Shown here: one piece after another, positions 62,067-64,000 of the stretch | Numbering within the stretch: the first letter of the stretch is position 1 | Layout of the letters: every line of letters begins with the position of its first letter | Assembly (NCBI GenBank): GCA_016932415.1 | Contig: JAFGCX010000020.1 | Span: forward strand, 124,001-188,000 | Origin: Candidatus Krumholzibacteriota bacterium | Lineage (GTDB): Bacteria; Krumholzibacteriota; Krumholzibacteriia; Krumholzibacteriales; Krumholzibacteriaceae | Reading direction: 5' to 3' | DNA: 64,000 bases | The notes under the pieces: generated by a model | Told to the model about the DNA's origin: nothing | What the model saw: the letters and a program-made list of their open reading frames with translations, nothing else | Databases searched by the model: none | Program-made: the position numbers and the translations under genes

Positions 62067-63518
62067 ATGAAAGGATCCGGTAAGTTCAAATTGACTGTGA
62101 AACTGATAATATATCTTCTTTTCATACTCATTACGGTCTCCTCGTGCGGAACCGGGCTTTTAAAACCTGGTATCGATAGCCATGCTTCCCGCCTCGTCGA
62201 GATCCCTTCAACCTATGAAGGATCATTGGCAGACAGTTCATCCCCGGCAGATTTTGACAAATGGTGGACCGTTTTTCAGGATCCGGATATCGATACTCTC
62301 GTAGAAGACCTGATCGAAAGAAACCTCGATATTCAGGTCGCCAGCGCGGTTATAAAGGAAATGCAGGCGAGATCGTCACAGACCCGCTCGGCGAGATTGC
62401 CTTCGGTCTCACTGAACGGAAGTTACCAGCGCCAGTTGACGCCGGAAATATCGACTCCGATGGGGATCTCGGGGGGAGAAGAAACTGACTCGTATAATCT
62501 ATCCGCCGCGGCTTCGTTCGAACTCGATCTCTGGGGAAAATTATCGATGGCCGATGAAGCCGCCCGCTTCGACCTTCTTTCCTCGATCGAAAACAGAAAT
62601 ATTATTGTGCAGGGGATAATCTCCGAAGCGATATCGATCTATCTCCAGATCGAGGCTCTTGAAAGACGGATCGCCATATCAGAGGAGACTATCTCCAGAT
62701 ATAAGAATAACGTCGAAATAATGACCTATCGTTACAACAAGGGACTGGTATCGACTCTTGAACTTCAGCAGTCGAAGCGCAATCTCGCGAGTGCTGAATC
62801 GAACCTGCCACTTCTCAGGCAGGAACTCGGGATCAATCAGCAACGTCTCCGCATCATCACGGGAAAATATCCCGCGACCAGTCCACCGAAGAAACAACCT
62901 GAGGATTACTTCAGAACCCTCTCCCCCGTTCCCGAAGGCCTTCCCTCAGACCTTCTTGAGAACAGGCCCGACATCAGAAGCGCAGCGGCGAGGCTTGGAG
63001 CGGCTGCCGCCAGAGTAGGCGTCGCCAGGAGCAACCTTCTGCCCAGGATCACCTTCACCGGAAATTACGGTTACGCCAGCGACCAGCTCACAGACCTGAC
63101 CGGGCCGGGGAACCTCCTCTGGAACATAATCGCTGGTATAACCCAGCCTGTCTTCAGTTCAGGAAGGCTTACCGCTGAAAAAAATGCCGCGTGGGCGAAA
63201 TATCAGCAGGAATACGTCAGTTACGCTAAAGTGATCCTTAACGCTTTCTCGGAAGTGGAAGCCGCCCTTCTCACTCGGGAGCAGCAGATCAGGAGAAGGG
63301 AAAAGGTCATTGTCTTCCTGCGCCAGGCAAGAAGCACTCAGGAAATAGCCGAAAAAAGATATCAGAGAGGGCTCATAAGCTATCTGACCGTACTCGACGC
63401 GATGCAGGCAAGGTTCATCGCCGAACAGAGTCTTGTCCTTACCGACCTTGCGATAATGACCAACAGGGTCGCCCTGCATCGAGCACTCGGCGGCAGCTGG
63501 CTGGAAGAAAAGGAATGA
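62067..63518 (+). CDS. NodT/TolC-type outer membrane efflux lipoprotein
   Basis: 483 residues with lipobox ITVSSC (Cys27). DFDKWWTVFQDPDIDTLVEDLIERNLDIQVA is the standard NodT-family opening (W-W-x-x-F-x-D-P-x-L). Two repeats of the outer-membrane-efflux domain follow, with internal duplication: FELDLWGKLS and later ITQPVFSSGRL. The LLENRPDIRSAAARLGAAAARVGVARSNLLPRI helix is also typical. Outer-membrane duct of a tripartite RND pump; the adaptor gene follows directly. Confidence 0.93.
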   Translation: MKGSGKFKLTVKLIIYLLFILITVSSCGTGLLKPGIDSHASRLVEIPSTYEGSLADSSSPADFDKWWTVFQDPDIDTLVEDLIERNLDIQVASAVIKEMQARSSQTRSARLPSVSLNGSYQRQLTPEISTPMGISGGEETDSYNLSAAASFELDLWGKLSMADEAARFDLLSSIENRNIIVQGIISEAISIYLQIEALERRIAISEETISRYKNNVEIMTYRYNKGLVSTLELQQSKRNLASAESNLPLLRQELGINQQRLRIITGKYPATSPPKKQPEDYFRTLSPVPEGLPSDLLENRPDIRSAAARLGAAAARVGVARSNLLPRITFTGNYGYASDQLTDLTGPGNLLWNIIAGITQPVFSSGRLTAEKNAAWAKYQQEYVSYAKVILNAFSEVEAALLTREQQIRRREKVIVFLRQARSTQEIAEKRYQRGLISYLTVLDAMQARFIAEQSLVLTDLAIMTNRVALHRALGGSWLEEKE

Positions 63519-64000
63519 TGATAATGGGTGTTACGAAGAGACTCGGGGACCTCAGGAGATCAAGACCCCGGTTGTTTCAATTTCTCATCTCGATCGTGAT
63601 CATCGCCGTGGGAGCTTTCATCGTCGTTGTCTTGATGGCCACAAAGACAGAGGTGATAAAACGTAAGTCCAGCATTCCTGTGCCTGTCGTGAACACACTC
63701 AGGATCGAACCGGCCGCCAGGAGGATAGTTCTTACGGGAGAAGGGACTGTAAGGCCCCTGAGAATCATAAACCTTGTGCCCCAGGTCAGCGGAAAGATAG
63801 TCTCGCTCGATGACAGGTTCGCCGATGGAGGAGAATTTGCCCGGGGAGAACAACTCCTTAAGATCGAGGACACCGATTACAGGCTTGCCGTCAAATCGGC
63901 CGAATCAAAGGTCATGGACCTTGAAAGCAGACTCCAGATGGCGATCGAGGAAGCGGCGGCGGCCAGGGAAGAATGGGCGATGAGTAATAATGGAGAGGAA
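63518..64000 (+). CDS. RND efflux periplasmic adaptor (membrane fusion protein), partial
   Basis: The first ~161 residues are in the window and the frame is open at base 64000. A single TM anchor (LFQFLISIVIIAVGAFIVVVLMA) is followed by VRPLRIINLVPQVSGKIVSLDDRFADGGEFARGEQLLKIEDTDYRLAVKSAE, the biotinyl-lipoyl-like barrel start of HlyD/AcrA adaptors, then the beginning of the helical hairpin. The ATG overlaps the stop of the NodT gene; two further in-frame ATGs lie at 63515 and 63524. An inner-membrane RND pump gene is expected just outside the window. Confidence 0.88.
   Translation, partial: MIMGVTKRLGDLRRSRPRLFQFLISIVIIAVGAFIVVVLMATKTEVIKRKSSIPVPVVNTLRIEPAARRIVLTGEGTVRPLRIINLVPQVSGKIVSLDDRFADGGEFARGEQLLKIEDTDYRLAVKSAESKVMDLESRLQMAIEEAAAAREEWAMSNNGEE

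Noticed and set aside
1-64000. tRNA/rRNA genes, CRISPR arrays, insertion sequences, att sites, replication origin
   Set aside because: Intergenic gaps were read for cloverleaf-like sequence, direct repeats, transposase ORFs and DnaA-box clusters; none was convincing. A tRNAscan/Infernal run would be decisive.

Overview
This 64 kb window comes from a Gram-negative (diderm), LPS-making bacterium with mid-range GC (roughly half, estimated by eye). No rRNA, tRNA, CRISPR array, insertion sequence or phage gene was seen; nearly all of it is densely packed chromosomal housekeeping DNA. Lipid A and outer-membrane assembly genes (lpxC-fabZ fusion, lpxD, Skp/OmpH, bamA, bamD, lolD and one lolC/E-type permease, lpxL, split hldE) coexist with McsA-McsB-ClpC, better known from Firmicutes. 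Together with a DUF4837-type lipoprotein, an FadL/PorV-like barrel and many TPR lipoproteins, this suggests a member of the FCB superphylum or a neighbouring candidate phylum (for example Krumholzibacteriota-, Latescibacterota- or Gemmatimonadota-like). That placement is inference.

Layout. 1-4988 (-): envelope assembly (lpxC/fabZ, lpxD, ompH, bamA). 5231-9300 (-): clpC, mcsB, mcsA. 9302-14634 (-): lolD, lolC/E, lysS, prfB (with an intact programmed +1 frameshift), coaE. 14634-20349 (-): polA, nadD, bamD, a TPR lipoprotein and a secreted protein of unknown function. 20456-25897 (-): rimO, ftsK, a ThiD2-ThiE fusion, comB-like. 25923-30662 (-): accC, a pilT-like ATPase, accB, efp, a TPR protein. 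30764-35737 (-): DUF4837 lipoprotein; then a TPR protein, LolB-like lipoprotein, ECF sigma and ZAS anti-sigma operon ending in a clear intrinsic terminator. 35959-37296 (+): outer-membrane barrel with a near-consensus sigma-70 promoter. 37297-44782 (-): rnc-fabF-acpP-fabG-fabD-fabH-plsX-rpmF-yceD fatty-acid block. 44795-50219 (-): ndk, sucD, sucC, a cyclic 2,3-diphosphoglycerate synthetase-like GTPase, rfaE2, rfaE1. 50416-56472: a lipoprotein, an SSS symporter, DUF3467 (+), lpxL, a DUF362 ferredoxin, dprA. 56793-64000: the accessory-looking part.

The most interesting region is 56.6-64.0 kb. A BlaI repressor and an M56 (BlaR1-type) membrane protease, whose C-terminus is a charged coiled coil plus TPRs instead of a beta-lactam sensor, are divergent from a + strand cluster. 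That cluster has two secreted LTxxQ (Spy/CpxP-like) proteins, an ECF sigma factor, a small one-TM protein, a membrane-anchored LTxxQ protein with a His-rich tail, a NodT-type outer-membrane efflux lipoprotein and an RND adaptor cut by the window edge. The sigma / small TM / anchored LTxxQ / efflux set resembles the cnrYXH-CBA metal-efflux layout, although the genes are in another order. It may be a combined proteolytic-repressor and ECF-sigma envelope or metal stress system driving efflux.

Starts were re-chosen where a Shine-Dalgarno sequence or family N-terminus argued for it; TTG and GTG starts are common here (lpxC, bamD, 19660-20349, sucC, the SSS symporter, ndk, lysS).
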